Origin: RGIG4097 sp964637515
GTDB lineage: Bacteria > Bacillota > Clostridia > Christensenellales > CAG-917
Assembly: GCA_964637515.1 (NCBI GenBank)
Contig: CAZWUI010000003.1
Span: 62,001 to 126,000 of the forward strand
DNA length: 64,000 nucleotides
Direction: 5' to 3'
Shown: positions 8,974-16,699 of the stretch, piece by piece
How positions within the stretch are numbered: position 1 is the first letter of the stretch
Layout of the letters: each line of letters begins with the position of its first letter
Translations under genes and position numbers: made by a program
The notes under the pieces: generated by a model
Told to the model about the DNA's origin: nothing
What the model saw: the letters and a program-made list of their open reading frames with translations, nothing else
Database searches by the model: none

Positions 8974-9444
8974 CTAATACGGATAGTTTTTCTTTTCTTC
9001 CATTTGTTTGTCCCAATCGGGTTTCTCTTCCCCTGTGACGAGTGCGCCAAGGGCATTTGCTCCGCTTTCGGGGTAGAAGTCGTAGTAGGTTTCGAGTCCT
9101 TGATTTCTGCGCTCGATATGCTTTTTGGAGTTGCACCAAATAATTGACGGCAGCCCTATGACGAGAAGATAAAACGGGCCGAGAATTAGCGATTGAATGG
9201 TGTGTCCGTATTCGTGCACTCTTGCGTACTTCGTCCAAATAGGCGGTCTGTTGCTGTTGACGAGAGTGAACATGCCAAGGGATATACCGCCCCAATTTCC
9301 GTTGTGGTAGGTGATGATTGCGCCGTGATAAAACTCCCTTTTCACCTTGCCTTGAGCAAGAGAATAGACGAGTCCGATGAGAGTTTGCGGAAGCCCCCAC
9401 GTCCATTGAATAAGCCAGTAGATAGGGTAGAGAAGTTTCTTCAT
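8974..9444 (-). CDS. Small membrane protein with an HExxH motif
   Basis: I do not recognise a named family. The 156-residue product starts MKKLLYPIYWLIQWTWG and has two hydrophobic stretches (about 5-30 and 95-118). Between them lies VHEYGHTIQS, an HExxH zincin-type signature, close to the second membrane segment as in membrane-embedded metallopeptidases; a downstream Glu that might be a third zinc ligand occurs in GLETYYDFYPESGAN. The ATG at 9444 overlaps the stop of tcdA (ATGA) and has AAGGAG eight bases upstream; the longer reading frame upstream is only a shadow of tcdA. It may be an inactive or very small protease; no activity should be assumed. Confidence 0.75.
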   Translation of the reverse strand: MKKLLYPIYWLIQWTWGLPQTLIGLVYSLAQGKVKREFYHGAIITYHNGNWGGISLGMFTLVNSNRPPIWTKYARVHEYGHTIQSLILGPFYLLVIGLPSIIWCNSKKHIERRNQGLETYYDFYPESGANALGALVTGEEKPDWDKQMEEKKNYPY

Positions 9445-10133
9445 TTGAGTATCTCCTTGATCGCAAATTCCGCGAGCATAAGTCCCGAGATCGGCGGGAC
9501 GAAAGATATGCTTGCAGGTGCGTGTCTGCCGTTTTCGGTGAGGACGCTCGTCCTTGGTTCTTCGGTCGAATAGACGACGGGAAGGCTTGATACGCCCCTT
9601 GATTTCAACTCTTTGCGCAGGACTTTTGCAAGGGGGCATACCGAAGTTTTGAAAAGGTCAACTTGCTCAAAACGAGTGTTTAACTTGTTGCCTGTGCCCA
9701 TTGAACTCACGATTGTGACGCTTTGCGCTTTTGCACGTACGATGAGTTCTATCTTGGCGGTGACCGTGTCGATAGCATCTATCACGACGTCGTAATCGTC
9801 GAGCGCAATACGGTCCGCTGTTTCGGGAAGGTAGAAAAAATCGTAGACGTCCACCTTGCAATTCGGGTTTATCGAGAGAATGCGTTCTCTTGCAACTTCC
9901 GCCTTTTTTCTGCCTATTGTTGCGGTGGTCGCAAGGATTTGACGGTTGAGATTGCTCTCGTGAATATCGTCGTTGTCAAGCACCCCTATGCGCCCGACGC
10001 CCGCTCTTGCGAGTGCTTCGATAGCATATCCGCCCACACCGCCCGCACCGCAGACGAGAACGGCGGACGACGAGAGTTTTTGCACTCCGTCCGCACCTAT
10101 CAATAATTCAGTCCTTGAAAAAGCGTTTTCCAT
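9441..10133 (-). CDS. tcdA: tRNA threonylcarbamoyladenosine dehydratase (TcdA/CsdL, ThiF family)
   Basis: E1-like ATP-dependent enzyme that dehydrates t6A37 of ANN-decoding tRNAs to cyclic t6A. The 230-residue product starts MENAFSRTELLIGADG and shows the nucleotide-binding VLVCGAGGVGGYAIEALAR, the conserved NDDIHESNLNRQ, a DVVIDAIDTV segment and the MGTGNKLNTRF stretch typical of this subfamily rather than ThiF or MoeB. The ATG at 10133 follows the phosphoesterase stop by one base, so it is the second gene of a three-gene operon. The long Thr/Arg-rich extension further upstream is an out-of-frame artefact of the preceding gene. Function is confident from family; the substrate is inferred. 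Confidence 0.92.
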   Translation of the reverse strand: MENAFSRTELLIGADGVQKLSSSAVLVCGAGGVGGYAIEALARAGVGRIGVLDNDDIHESNLNRQILATTATIGRKKAEVARERILSINPNCKVDVYDFFYLPETADRIALDDYDVVIDAIDTVTAKIELIVRAKAQSVTIVSSMGTGNKLNTRFEQVDLFKTSVCPLAKVLRKELKSRGVSSLPVVYSTEEPRTSVLTENGRHAPASISFVPPISGLMLAEFAIKEILK

Positions 10134-10134
10134 A

Positions 10135-11478
10135 TTATTCTGCTTTCTTCCACTTTCTGTCCGTACCGCGTTTGACGTTGCCGTCGTATTTTGCATTTGC
10201 TTCGATTTCCGCCGCGACTGCGTCGTAGTCAATATAGTAGTCGTCGTAGTAGTTGGGGATGACGTCGCGTGCAAACGTCTGGGACACCGTGAAGTTTCCG
10301 TCCGTGGAAATCGTGATAGTCGTGCCCCCTCTGTCGTCGCCGTAGTTGTCAACGAGCTCAAAACTGATACCTTTCCAGTCAGACATCGTTAAACCGTTGT
10401 CATCGTGCGTCGTGCGATAGTTGTGTGCGACTCCCGAATGCTGTCCGAAAGTCAGGCGAATGCCTTGATAATCCACCGAGAAATCGTTGTCGTGGTGGTG
10501 GCACATGAAGATAGCGGTCGTGCTTCCGAGTGCTTTCGCAACGCTGAAAATCTGTTCGTCTTCTGGCATATCGCCGTAGTTTGACGTGTAGTTTCCTTGA
10601 AGTCTATAGCCGTAATGGTAGTTTTCAGTGGGGTTACCTTTGTTCCAAGCCTCGTCCCAAGCGGTCTTAAATTCGGGAATGCCTACGTGGTTGAAAATCA
10701 TGGATTTCACGACGTCCGTCCTATCCTTGCCGAGAGCAACGTCGGACAAGGAGTTCACCGTGTCGCGATACCACCTGACTTGCTCTGCGGTGGGAGTTCT
10801 TGAATAGGTTTTGTTTTCTTCGTCGTAAACGCAGTCGAACAAGCACAGCGTGTAGGCAAGGGATTCGTCTTGTCTGCGCACGTTGATGAAGTAGTTTCCG
10901 TCGCCGTCCGCGCAGTTTTCGTCGGAGTTTATCATGCAGTATTCAAACTCCGCCATATATTCGACCATAGCTGCTTTTGTGATTTGTTTGTATTCGTCGT
11001 CTATGGTAGCGTCTTCGTCCGCATATTGTCCGTCGCAATCGTGATTGCCGAAAGTGAACGCCCACGGCATTTTGATTTCGTCGAAAAGTTCACCGTAACG
11101 AGTGAAAAGGGGAACTTGAGAAGGGTTGAATCCGAGAAAACCGTCCGCCATGACGAGATCCCCGTTGATGATGACGAAGTCGGGATTCGCAGACGAAACA
11201 AGGTCTTTGATGAAATCAAAAGTCGCATCGTTTCCGAGACTGCCGACAGCGGTATACTTTTGAGTTGTGTCAACTTGCGGGTCTGAGAGAAGAAGGATAT
11301 TTATATCCCTATCCGACGGGATATAGACGGTTGCGTAACCGTCTGCGCTTTCGTCCGCTTTGACAAAGGTTTTGTCGGGTTGCGGAGCGGGTTCGTTGCA
11401 AGCAACGAAAACCACGGACAGTGAAAGTACGATTGCAAGAGTGAGCAACACGCCCACGAATTTTTTAAGGTTTGACAT
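10135..11478 (-). CDS. Lipoprotein calcineurin-like metallophosphoesterase
   Basis: A secreted, membrane-anchored phosphoesterase of 447 residues. It starts MSNLKKFVGVLLTLAIVLSL with a lipobox ending FVAC, then the dinuclear metal motifs in order: LLLSDPQVD, VIINGDLV, FTFGNHDC, FNHVGIPE and a final CHHHDND in place of the usual GHxH. The start at 11478 is supported by GAGGTGA five bases upstream; the longer reading frame upstream lies in the neighbouring transporter gene. It probably removes phosphate from extracellular nucleotides or phosphodiesters; the substrate cannot be read from sequence. It heads an operon with tcdA and the HExxH membrane protein, an odd combination with no obvious shared pathway. 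Confidence 0.88.
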   Translation of the reverse strand: MSNLKKFVGVLLTLAIVLSLSVVFVACNEPAPQPDKTFVKADESADGYATVYIPSDRDINILLLSDPQVDTTQKYTAVGSLGNDATFDFIKDLVSSANPDFVIINGDLVMADGFLGFNPSQVPLFTRYGELFDEIKMPWAFTFGNHDCDGQYADEDATIDDEYKQITKAAMVEYMAEFEYCMINSDENCADGDGNYFINVRRQDESLAYTLCLFDCVYDEENKTYSRTPTAEQVRWYRDTVNSLSDVALGKDRTDVVKSMIFNHVGIPEFKTAWDEAWNKGNPTENYHYGYRLQGNYTSNYGDMPEDEQIFSVAKALGSTTAIFMCHHHDNDFSVDYQGIRLTFGQHSGVAHNYRTTHDDNGLTMSDWKGISFELVDNYGDDRGGTTITISTDGNFTVSQTFARDVIPNYYDDYYIDYDAVAAEIEANAKYDGNVKRGTDRKWKKAE

Positions 11479-11497
11479 AATCACCTCAAATATGCAA

Positions 11498-11527
11498 AAA
11501 TCGGCGGAGATTTTTCTCCGCCGATTT
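11498..11527 (-). terminator. Intrinsic terminator of the sugar symporter gene
   Basis: A perfect 13-bp stem, AAATCGGCGGAGA / TCTCCGCCGATTT with a 4-base loop, separates the symporter gene from the phosphoesterase operon; the minus-strand transcript ends in a short U run. Confidence 0.85.
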
Positions 11528-11539
11528 AAGCCAAGAATA

Positions 11540-13189
11540 TTATTCGTTGTCAGATTGTTCTTCGACGATTTCGCTTTCTTCTGCGACGGCATCGACGATC
11601 GCTTCGTCTGCGCTTTCTTCTGCGACGACGGATTCTGCGATCTCTTCCGTTGCTTCTGCGATTGCCGCATCACGCTCTGCGATTGCCGCACAAATCTCTT
11701 CGTATTTTTCTTCGGAGATGTTGTACTTCAACATGTAGAGGATGAATGCGCCGATGATGAAGAGCATAGGAATGACGGACATAAATACGACAAGCCATTG
11801 AGAAATGCTGTTGTCCGCCCCGTTGAGAATTTCGGTGATGCGAGCCACGTCGGTAGTTCCACCCGTAGCATATGCTTCGTTTTCGATTTCGGAAATTCTG
11901 TTTGTAATATCGGTGACACCGAGAATGACGAGTCCGAGACCTTGAATGCCTACACCGATTGCGCTTGCCATTTTCGCCATGAAGGGCCGGACGGAGAAGA
12001 TTGCGCCTTCGTTGCGTTCGCCCGTCTTGTAGTCGTTGTATTCGACGGTGTTTGCGATTGAGATGGTGAGCACTTGATAGAACAAGGTTTGACCGAAGAA
12101 TGCGATTGCACCACTGATTGCGATGAAGTAGAACACGATAGAGTCTGCTTTGGAGCCTTGTTCAAGTGCGAACCCGGTGACAAGACCGAGGATGAGCAAG
12201 AGAGTGTAGCCGATGATAATCGTGGAGAAGGAAATCGTTGCGATTTTTCTTCTGGACATACGCTTGGACATCCAAGGATAGACGATTATGATGACTGCGG
12301 AGCACGCAGTGAGCAAACTGAATACGGTGACGAGAGTGCCTTGATAGCCGTAACGGAACCATACGAAGTAGGTCGCGAAAAGGTTAAGGACGCCTGCGCC
12401 TACGTTATACATAAGCATAGAGCCTGCAGTGACGAGAAGTTGGTCGTTCTTGAAGATGGTTTTGAAAATCTTTTTGAGGGGACCTTCTTCGCCTTTGACT
12501 CTGGGTTGGAGCGGGGGAAGGGGTTTTTCCTTGACCACGAAGAAAGTCATGGTTTGGCAAATTGCGAAGATTGCGCAAATGACGCCCGCAATAATATGGT
12601 ATGCGTTGGTGGAGTTGCCGAAAATCGAATTTGCAAGGTCGCCGTAGGTGAACAAAGAAGTCGCGCCGATTGCAAGACCTGCACCGACACCCGCACCGAT
12701 ATTTGCAAGGGTGGATATGTTGTTTCTGTCGTCGGGATTAGATGCAAGGGAGGGCATCATTCCCCAATAGGAGATGTCGTTCATCGTGTAGGTGATGCCC
12801 CAAAGGAGATACATAAATCCGAAGAAGATAACCCAATCCCAGCCTTTCAGGTCTACGAAGAAGAGTAGGCAGATGACTACGACGTTGGTGATCATACCGA
12901 TCATCATCCAAGGTTTGAACTTGCCGAATTTCGTTCTTGTACGCTCGATGACTGCGCCCATGAAGGGGTCGTTGCAACCGTCGAATATACGACAGACAAG
13001 GAAGATAATGGTGATTGTGGAAACCATTGCGGCGTCCAATTCTTTGGTGATGAGCATGAAAGTCATCAACGCGGTGTTGACGAGTTGATAGACCATATCA
13101 CGGCCGATACCGCCCATGGAGTATCCCCAAAGATTACGCTTGGAAAGCCTATCCTCTTGCGGGGTGTTGATAGTGACTTGTTGTTCCAT
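11540..13189 (-). CDS. Glycoside-pentoside-hexuronide (GPH/MelB-type) cation symporter
   Basis: A 549-residue, twelve-helix major facilitator of the GPH family, which imports sugars or glycosides with Na+ or H+. The family signature DGCNDPFMGAVIERTRTKFGKFKPW after helix 2 begins with the cation-binding acidic residues, and NTVEYNDYKTGERNEG matches the region before helix 10. The C-terminus is unusual: after the last helix come about 65 residues rich in Glu, Ala and Ile with EAI/ESA-like repetition, probably a cytoplasmic regulatory or disordered tail. GGGAG lies eight bases before the ATG. The gene is monocistronic and has no glycosidase neighbour, so the sugar is unknown. Confidence 0.92.
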   Translation of the reverse strand: MEQQVTINTPQEDRLSKRNLWGYSMGGIGRDMVYQLVNTALMTFMLITKELDAAMVSTITIIFLVCRIFDGCNDPFMGAVIERTRTKFGKFKPWMMIGMITNVVVICLLFFVDLKGWDWVIFFGFMYLLWGITYTMNDISYWGMMPSLASNPDDRNNISTLANIGAGVGAGLAIGATSLFTYGDLANSIFGNSTNAYHIIAGVICAIFAICQTMTFFVVKEKPLPPLQPRVKGEEGPLKKIFKTIFKNDQLLVTAGSMLMYNVGAGVLNLFATYFVWFRYGYQGTLVTVFSLLTACSAVIIIVYPWMSKRMSRRKIATISFSTIIIGYTLLLILGLVTGFALEQGSKADSIVFYFIAISGAIAFFGQTLFYQVLTISIANTVEYNDYKTGERNEGAIFSVRPFMAKMASAIGVGIQGLGLVILGVTDITNRISEIENEAYATGGTTDVARITEILNGADNSISQWLVVFMSVIPMLFIIGAFILYMLKYNISEEKYEEICAAIAERDAAIAEATEEIAESVVAEESADEAIVDAVAEESEIVEEQSDNE

Positions 13190-13308
13190 AATAAACTCCC
13201 GTTTGTTATTTTTATAAATCAGACTGCGTAGTGCAGAAAATTTATCTAACTATCACAACCGCTTGTTTATCGTGCGGAATTTTGCCGATAAACTGCGGAT
13301 TTTGCGTT

Positions 13309-13752
13309 TTAGCACTCAAACACAAAGGACAAAGGTCCGTCTTGTTGTTGCTCAATATACATATGTGCGCCGAACACGCCGTTCTTGACGGTGATCCCTT
13401 GTTCGCGGATTTTCTCGGTGATATACTCATAGAGAAATCTTGCTCTGTCTGGTGCTTCCGCATTGCCGAAGTCGGGGCGGTTGCCGCTGCCTTTGCCGAG
13501 TTTTCCCGCAAGCGAGAATTGGGACACGAGAAGAATTTCTCCGCCTGCTTGACGGATGTCGAGATTCATCTTTTCGTTCTCGTCGCGGAACACACGCAGT
13601 TTTGCCATTTTGCCTGCGAAGTAGTCCGCTTGCGCTTCGGTGTCTCCCTTTTCGATGCCCAAAAATATGGTGAGTCCGCCGGGAATTTCACTGATGAGTT
13701 CGCCGTCTACGTATAAGGCGGATTTGAAAGTTCTTTGTATCAATGCTCTCAT
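13309..13752 (-). CDS. dtd: D-aminoacyl-tRNA deacylase
   Basis: Homodimeric proofreading enzyme that hydrolyses D-aminoacyl-tRNAs. The 147-residue product, starting MRALIQRTFKSA, has the family length. The first active-site motif reads SQFSL instead of SQFTL and is followed by AGKLGKGSGNRPDF; the Gly-cisPro motif reads DGPLSF in place of the usual NDGPVTF. These are mild deviations that keep the Gly-Pro pair. The ATG at 13752 overlaps the stop of the methyltransferase gene (ATGA), so the two are coupled. The longer upstream start lies inside that gene and is unlikely. Confidence 0.92.
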   Translation of the reverse strand: MRALIQRTFKSALYVDGELISEIPGGLTIFLGIEKGDTEAQADYFAGKMAKLRVFRDENEKMNLDIRQAGGEILLVSQFSLAGKLGKGSGNRPDFGNAEAPDRARFLYEYITEKIREQGITVKNGVFGAHMYIEQQQDGPLSFVFEC

Positions 13753-14891
13753 TTTTTCGGTTTTGCGCCGAGATAGGCGTACAGGTTGCATTCAAGTTCG
13801 GAATTGTACATTTTGCGAATCTTGTCCGCACGCTTGCCAAAGTACTTTTCAAACGCTCTATACGACGTGATCACGTAGGCGCACCATTCGTCAAGAGAGG
13901 AAAACGTGCGACCAAATTCACGGTATAACGTCTTCAATTCGTCTTCCTTCATCAACCGCTCTCCGTATGGCGGATTGGTGACGATGACGCCGTGTGCGTA
14001 GCGCGACGAAAAGTCTTTCATGTCGGCGACTTGTAGATGTATTTTGTTTCGCACTCCCGCCTTGTCCGCATGGCGTAAGGCGAGTTTGATTGCGTCGGGG
14101 TTTATGTCGAATCCGCTTATGCGAAGTTCTCGATCTCTTGCGATCAGTTGTTCTGCTTCGTCCTGTACCGCTTTGCGCAGGTCGGGTGCGTTCGTGAAGG
14201 ATTCGCAAACAAAATTTCTGTTCATTCCGGGGGCTATATTCAATCCGATAAGGCTCGCTTCGATGGGTATCGTCCCGCTTCCGCAAAACGGATCCGCAAA
14301 CGCGCGGTCGGGATTCCACACCGACAACATAATTATTGCCGCCGCAAGAGTTTCTCTGATGGGTGCGTCCCCAAGCCAAGTGCGGTATCCGCGCTTATGA
14401 AGCCCTGCGCCCGACGTGTCGAGTGTGATTCGCACCACGTCGTTGATGATAGATACTTCGATGCCGTAGGTCGCACCGTCCTCGGGGAAAACTTTCACTC
14501 CGTAGTGGGATTGCATTGATGCGATGATAGCCTTTTTGACGACACTCTGCACACTGCTCAAAGCGAATAATTTGCTTTTCACGCTCTTTGCCGTAACGAT
14601 GATTTTTGCGTCAATCGGCAGCACTTCGTGCCAGTCGTATTTTGCCGTATTTTCAAATAGACCGTCGAAAGTGTCCGCAGTGAAGGTCGTGAGCAATATC
14701 CGCACTCTGCCTGCCGTCCGCAAGAAAACGTTTGTGCGCAACACGTCGGAATAGTCGCCTTCAAAGAGTATTCTTCCTGCTTCCGCCCCGCTCGGAGCGT
14801 AGCCGAGAGAGATCAATTCCCGCTTGGTCACCGCTTCGATACCGCTTGCGGATGCAACTTCGATATTTAGTCTGCCGTCAAAAATACTCAT
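13749..14891 (-). CDS. THUMP-domain class I SAM-dependent 23S rRNA methyltransferase (RlmL N-terminal type)
   Basis: A 380-residue enzyme of the RlmL-N/YpsC type, expected to methylate N2 of a guanosine in 23S rRNA. The N-terminal ferredoxin-like and THUMP part (about 1-165) is followed by the methyltransferase domain with SAM motif FADPFCGSGTIPIEA (about 200-214) and catalytic NPPYGERL (about 305-312). The conserved start MSIFDGRLNIEVASASGIEA fits the family. No Shine-Dalgarno sequence precedes it, and a good promoter ends only eight bases before the ATG, so the mRNA should begin at or almost at the start codon. dtd follows with an ATGA overlap. Confidence 0.9.
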   Translation of the reverse strand: MSIFDGRLNIEVASASGIEAVTKRELISLGYAPSGAEAGRILFEGDYSDVLRTNVFLRTAGRVRILLTTFTADTFDGLFENTAKYDWHEVLPIDAKIIVTAKSVKSKLFALSSVQSVVKKAIIASMQSHYGVKVFPEDGATYGIEVSIINDVVRITLDTSGAGLHKRGYRTWLGDAPIRETLAAAIIMLSVWNPDRAFADPFCGSGTIPIEASLIGLNIAPGMNRNFVCESFTNAPDLRKAVQDEAEQLIARDRELRISGFDINPDAIKLALRHADKAGVRNKIHLQVADMKDFSSRYAHGVIVTNPPYGERLMKEDELKTLYREFGRTFSSLDEWCAYVITSYRAFEKYFGKRADKIRKMYNSELECNLYAYLGAKPKK

Positions 14892-14899
14892 ACGCTATT

Positions 14900-14927
14900 A
14901 TTATAATATAAAAATAAAATAAGTCAA
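14900..14927 (-). promoter_or_regulatory. Promoter of the rRNA methyltransferase gene, predicting a leaderless mRNA
   Basis: Minus-strand TTGACT (14922-14927) and TATAAT (14900-14905) are 16 bases apart. Only eight bases separate the -10 box from the ATG at 14891, so the expected +1 lies within about three bases of the start codon. Confidence 0.65.
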
Positions 14928-15017
14928 TATCAAAAAAAACGTACGCGCCCCCGCTTTAAGCAAGCGGTATATTATGAGCGGACGTGCGGCTTGGTGACAG
15001 AGCAAAAATGCGCAGTT

Positions 15018-15086
15018 GTTTTCCTCTTGGGGACGGAGCAAAAGCGGAAAACTTTTCCGCTTTTGCTCCGTCCCCAAGAGGAAAAC
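15018..15086. repeat. Perfect 34-bp inverted repeat
   Basis: Arms 15018-15051 and 15053-15086 are perfectly complementary with a single central base, built around GGGGACGGAGCAAAAGCGG. A degraded partial copy (TTGGTGACAGAGCAAAAATGCG) lies just upstream at 14991-15012. The whole gap 14892-15161 contains this element and the promoters on either side. It looks like a mobile palindromic (REP/MITE-like) element rather than a terminator because it has no T tract. Confidence 0.85.
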
Positions 15087-15113
15087 GTTTCAGCGGGGCG
15101 AGAAAATTAAAAC

Positions 15114-15142
15114 TTGACTTGCATTTCGACATTCGGCATAAT
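15114..15142 (+). promoter_or_regulatory. Promoter of the nitroreductase-phosphatase operon
   Basis: TTGACT (15114-15119) and CATAAT (15137-15142) are 17 bases apart, 20 bases before the ATG at 15162. Confidence 0.65.
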
Positions 15143-15161
15143 TATAGAAAGGAGATTTGCA

Positions 15162-15689
15162 ATGAATTTCAATGAATTGATTTTGAAAAGAGAAAGTTGC
15201 AGAGCGTTTTCGGGTGAGAGCGTGTCAAAGGACGATTTGACTCTCATCGTCGATGCCGGACGTTTTTCACCGTCTGCAAGGAATAGGCAACCGTGGGATT
15301 TCTACGTTGTGTCAGGAAATAAAACGGACGATGTGAGAAAAGCGGTGCAGTTTTACGGCGGAAACCTTTTCACCGATAAAGCGGCGGCGTTTGTTGCAGT
15401 CGTGAAAAACGAAGTCGAATCGAATATCCCGTCCAACCTTCCGCAAAGGAATTTTGTGGAATGCGATCTTGGTATGGCGATGGTCAGCATGGCGTATCAA
15501 GCGGCGGATATAGGACTCGGCACTTGCATTCTCGGAATGTTCAACGAAGATATGATCAAATCGGCGGTTGGTATCGACGGTGATACGCGCACCGTCAAAC
15601 TCGTGCTTGCAATAGGCGTGCCCGAATCAAAATCCGTCCGCACGAAAATGCGCAGAGATGCGGACGACGTAGCGCATTTTGTAGATTGA
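15162..15689 (+). CDS. Nitroreductase-family FMN-dependent oxidoreductase
   Basis: A 175-residue flavoprotein of the NfsB/FRP fold. Family marks are the N-terminal ILKRESCRAF, the FMN phosphate region FSPSARNRQPWDFYVV, and the central AYQAADIGLGTCILGMF. It is expected to reduce nitro compounds, quinones or similar substrates with NAD(P)H as a dimer; the physiological substrate is unknown. The ATG at 15162 has AAAGGAG seven bases upstream, whereas the longer frame beginning at 15114 overlaps the promoter. Its stop codon overlaps the next start by one base, so it forms an operon with a low-molecular-weight phosphatase. Confidence 0.9.
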   Translation: MNFNELILKRESCRAFSGESVSKDDLTLIVDAGRFSPSARNRQPWDFYVVSGNKTDDVRKAVQFYGGNLFTDKAAAFVAVVKNEVESNIPSNLPQRNFVECDLGMAMVSMAYQAADIGLGTCILGMFNEDMIKSAVGIDGDTRTVKLVLAIGVPESKSVRTKMRRDADDVAHFVD

Positions 15690-16159
15690 TGAAGAAAGTT
15701 AGATTGAATTTCGTATGCCTTGGCAATATTTGTCGCTCACCTATGGCGGAATTTATCGCCGCAGACATGATTGCAAAAAGAGGTCTTGAAGACAAAATAT
15801 CCGTTTTTTCGCAGGGTGTAAGTAGGGAAGAAGAAGGAAACCCCGTCTATCCTATGGCGAAAGCAACGTTGAGAGCGCACGGCGTGCCTATCTACGAGCA
15901 TAGGGCAAACGTGGTGACCGCCTGCGACTACGACTCGTACGATTTGTTTCTCGGAATGGAAGAATATCACGTGTCGAGAATGCGCAGAGTTTTTGGAGGA
16001 GATGACGGCGGAAAGGTGAAACGACTCCTTGATTTCACGGAAAAGGGCAAGGATATCGAAGACCCTTGGTATACGGGCAACTTTGAAAAAGTGTTCGATG
16101 AAATCGGTTTGGGAGTCAGCGCACTTCTCGATTACGTCGAAAAGAATATGCTCGATTGA
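15689..16159 (+). CDS. Low-molecular-weight protein tyrosine phosphatase
   Basis: A 156-residue cysteine phosphatase of the arsenate reductase-like fold. The N-terminal P-loop FVCLGNICRSPMAE contains the C-x5-R-S signature (nucleophile Cys, phosphate-binding Arg), and the general acid lies in the DPWYTGNF motif near residue 125. The ATG shares one base with the nitroreductase stop (TGATG); an in-frame TTG directly before it would add one residue. With no strong ribosome binding site, translation is probably coupled to the upstream gene. The substrate is unknown; stand-alone bacterial members act on phosphotyrosine kinases or stress proteins. Confidence 0.9.
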   Translation: MKKVRLNFVCLGNICRSPMAEFIAADMIAKRGLEDKISVFSQGVSREEEGNPVYPMAKATLRAHGVPIYEHRANVVTACDYDSYDLFLGMEEYHVSRMRRVFGGDDGGKVKRLLDFTEKGKDIEDPWYTGNFEKVFDEIGLGVSALLDYVEKNMLD

Positions 16160-16224
16160 TTTTGCGTGACAATTGAAAGATAATCGCAATAAAACATAGC
16201 GGCAAAAAGAATTGAATAGACGAC

Positions 16225-16282
16225 AATAAAACACGATACGTTTACCAAAAATTATTTTGCAGTAAACGTATCGTGTTTTATT
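16225..16282 (+). terminator. Long-stem terminator after the phosphatase gene
   Basis: Two perfect 21-base arms (16225-16245 and 16262-16282, core AAAACACGATACGTTTAC) with a 16-base loop end in a T-rich run. The rest of the gap to 16547 is AT-rich; it contains short A/T hairpins such as ACAAAAA-5-TTTTTGT around 16518-16536 but no gene I can support. Confidence 0.75.
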
Positions 16283-16547
16283 TTTGAAAACCATATGAAT
16301 TTATGCTTGTTTTTCTCTTGGAAAGGGCGGTGAGAAACATGGCGAAAAAGTTATAAATAATTTCATATTAGAAAATATGCACGATTGTATACTATATCAT
16401 GCTAAATTCCTAAATTTTTAACAGTGAAAAATCAAAGATTTTTCAAATTATTTAGTAGTTTTTAATACACGCGTTTCGTTATCGAACAAAAATTTTGTTT
16501 TTGGCGCTTGAAAATTACACAAAAATTGCGTTTTTGTAAAAAATCTA

Positions 16548-16576
16548 TTTTCTTTATTGGTAAATCGTGGTATAAT
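16548..16576 (+). promoter_or_regulatory. Extended -10 promoter of the second MacB/FtsX-like gene
   Basis: TATAAT (16571-16576) is preceded directly by TGG, an extended -10 element; the -35 region is poor (TTTTCT at 16548-16553). The leader of about 115 bases to the ATG contains no structure I recognise. Confidence 0.5.
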
Positions 16577-16699
16577 CATTAAAGACGTATATCCTAAACG
16601 CAGCGCACGACTGCGCGCGAAAGGTTGAAAATTTGCACTTTTGAGTGATTCGACCACTTTGGGACCACCTGCGTCTAAAACAAAAAGGACAAAATTTTT

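Noticed and set aside
16448..16657. 69-codon minus-strand frame upstream of the second MacB/FtsX-like gene
   Set aside because: No ribosome binding site or promoter in the right place, and it overlaps the opposite promoter; AT-rich sequence gives such frames by chance.
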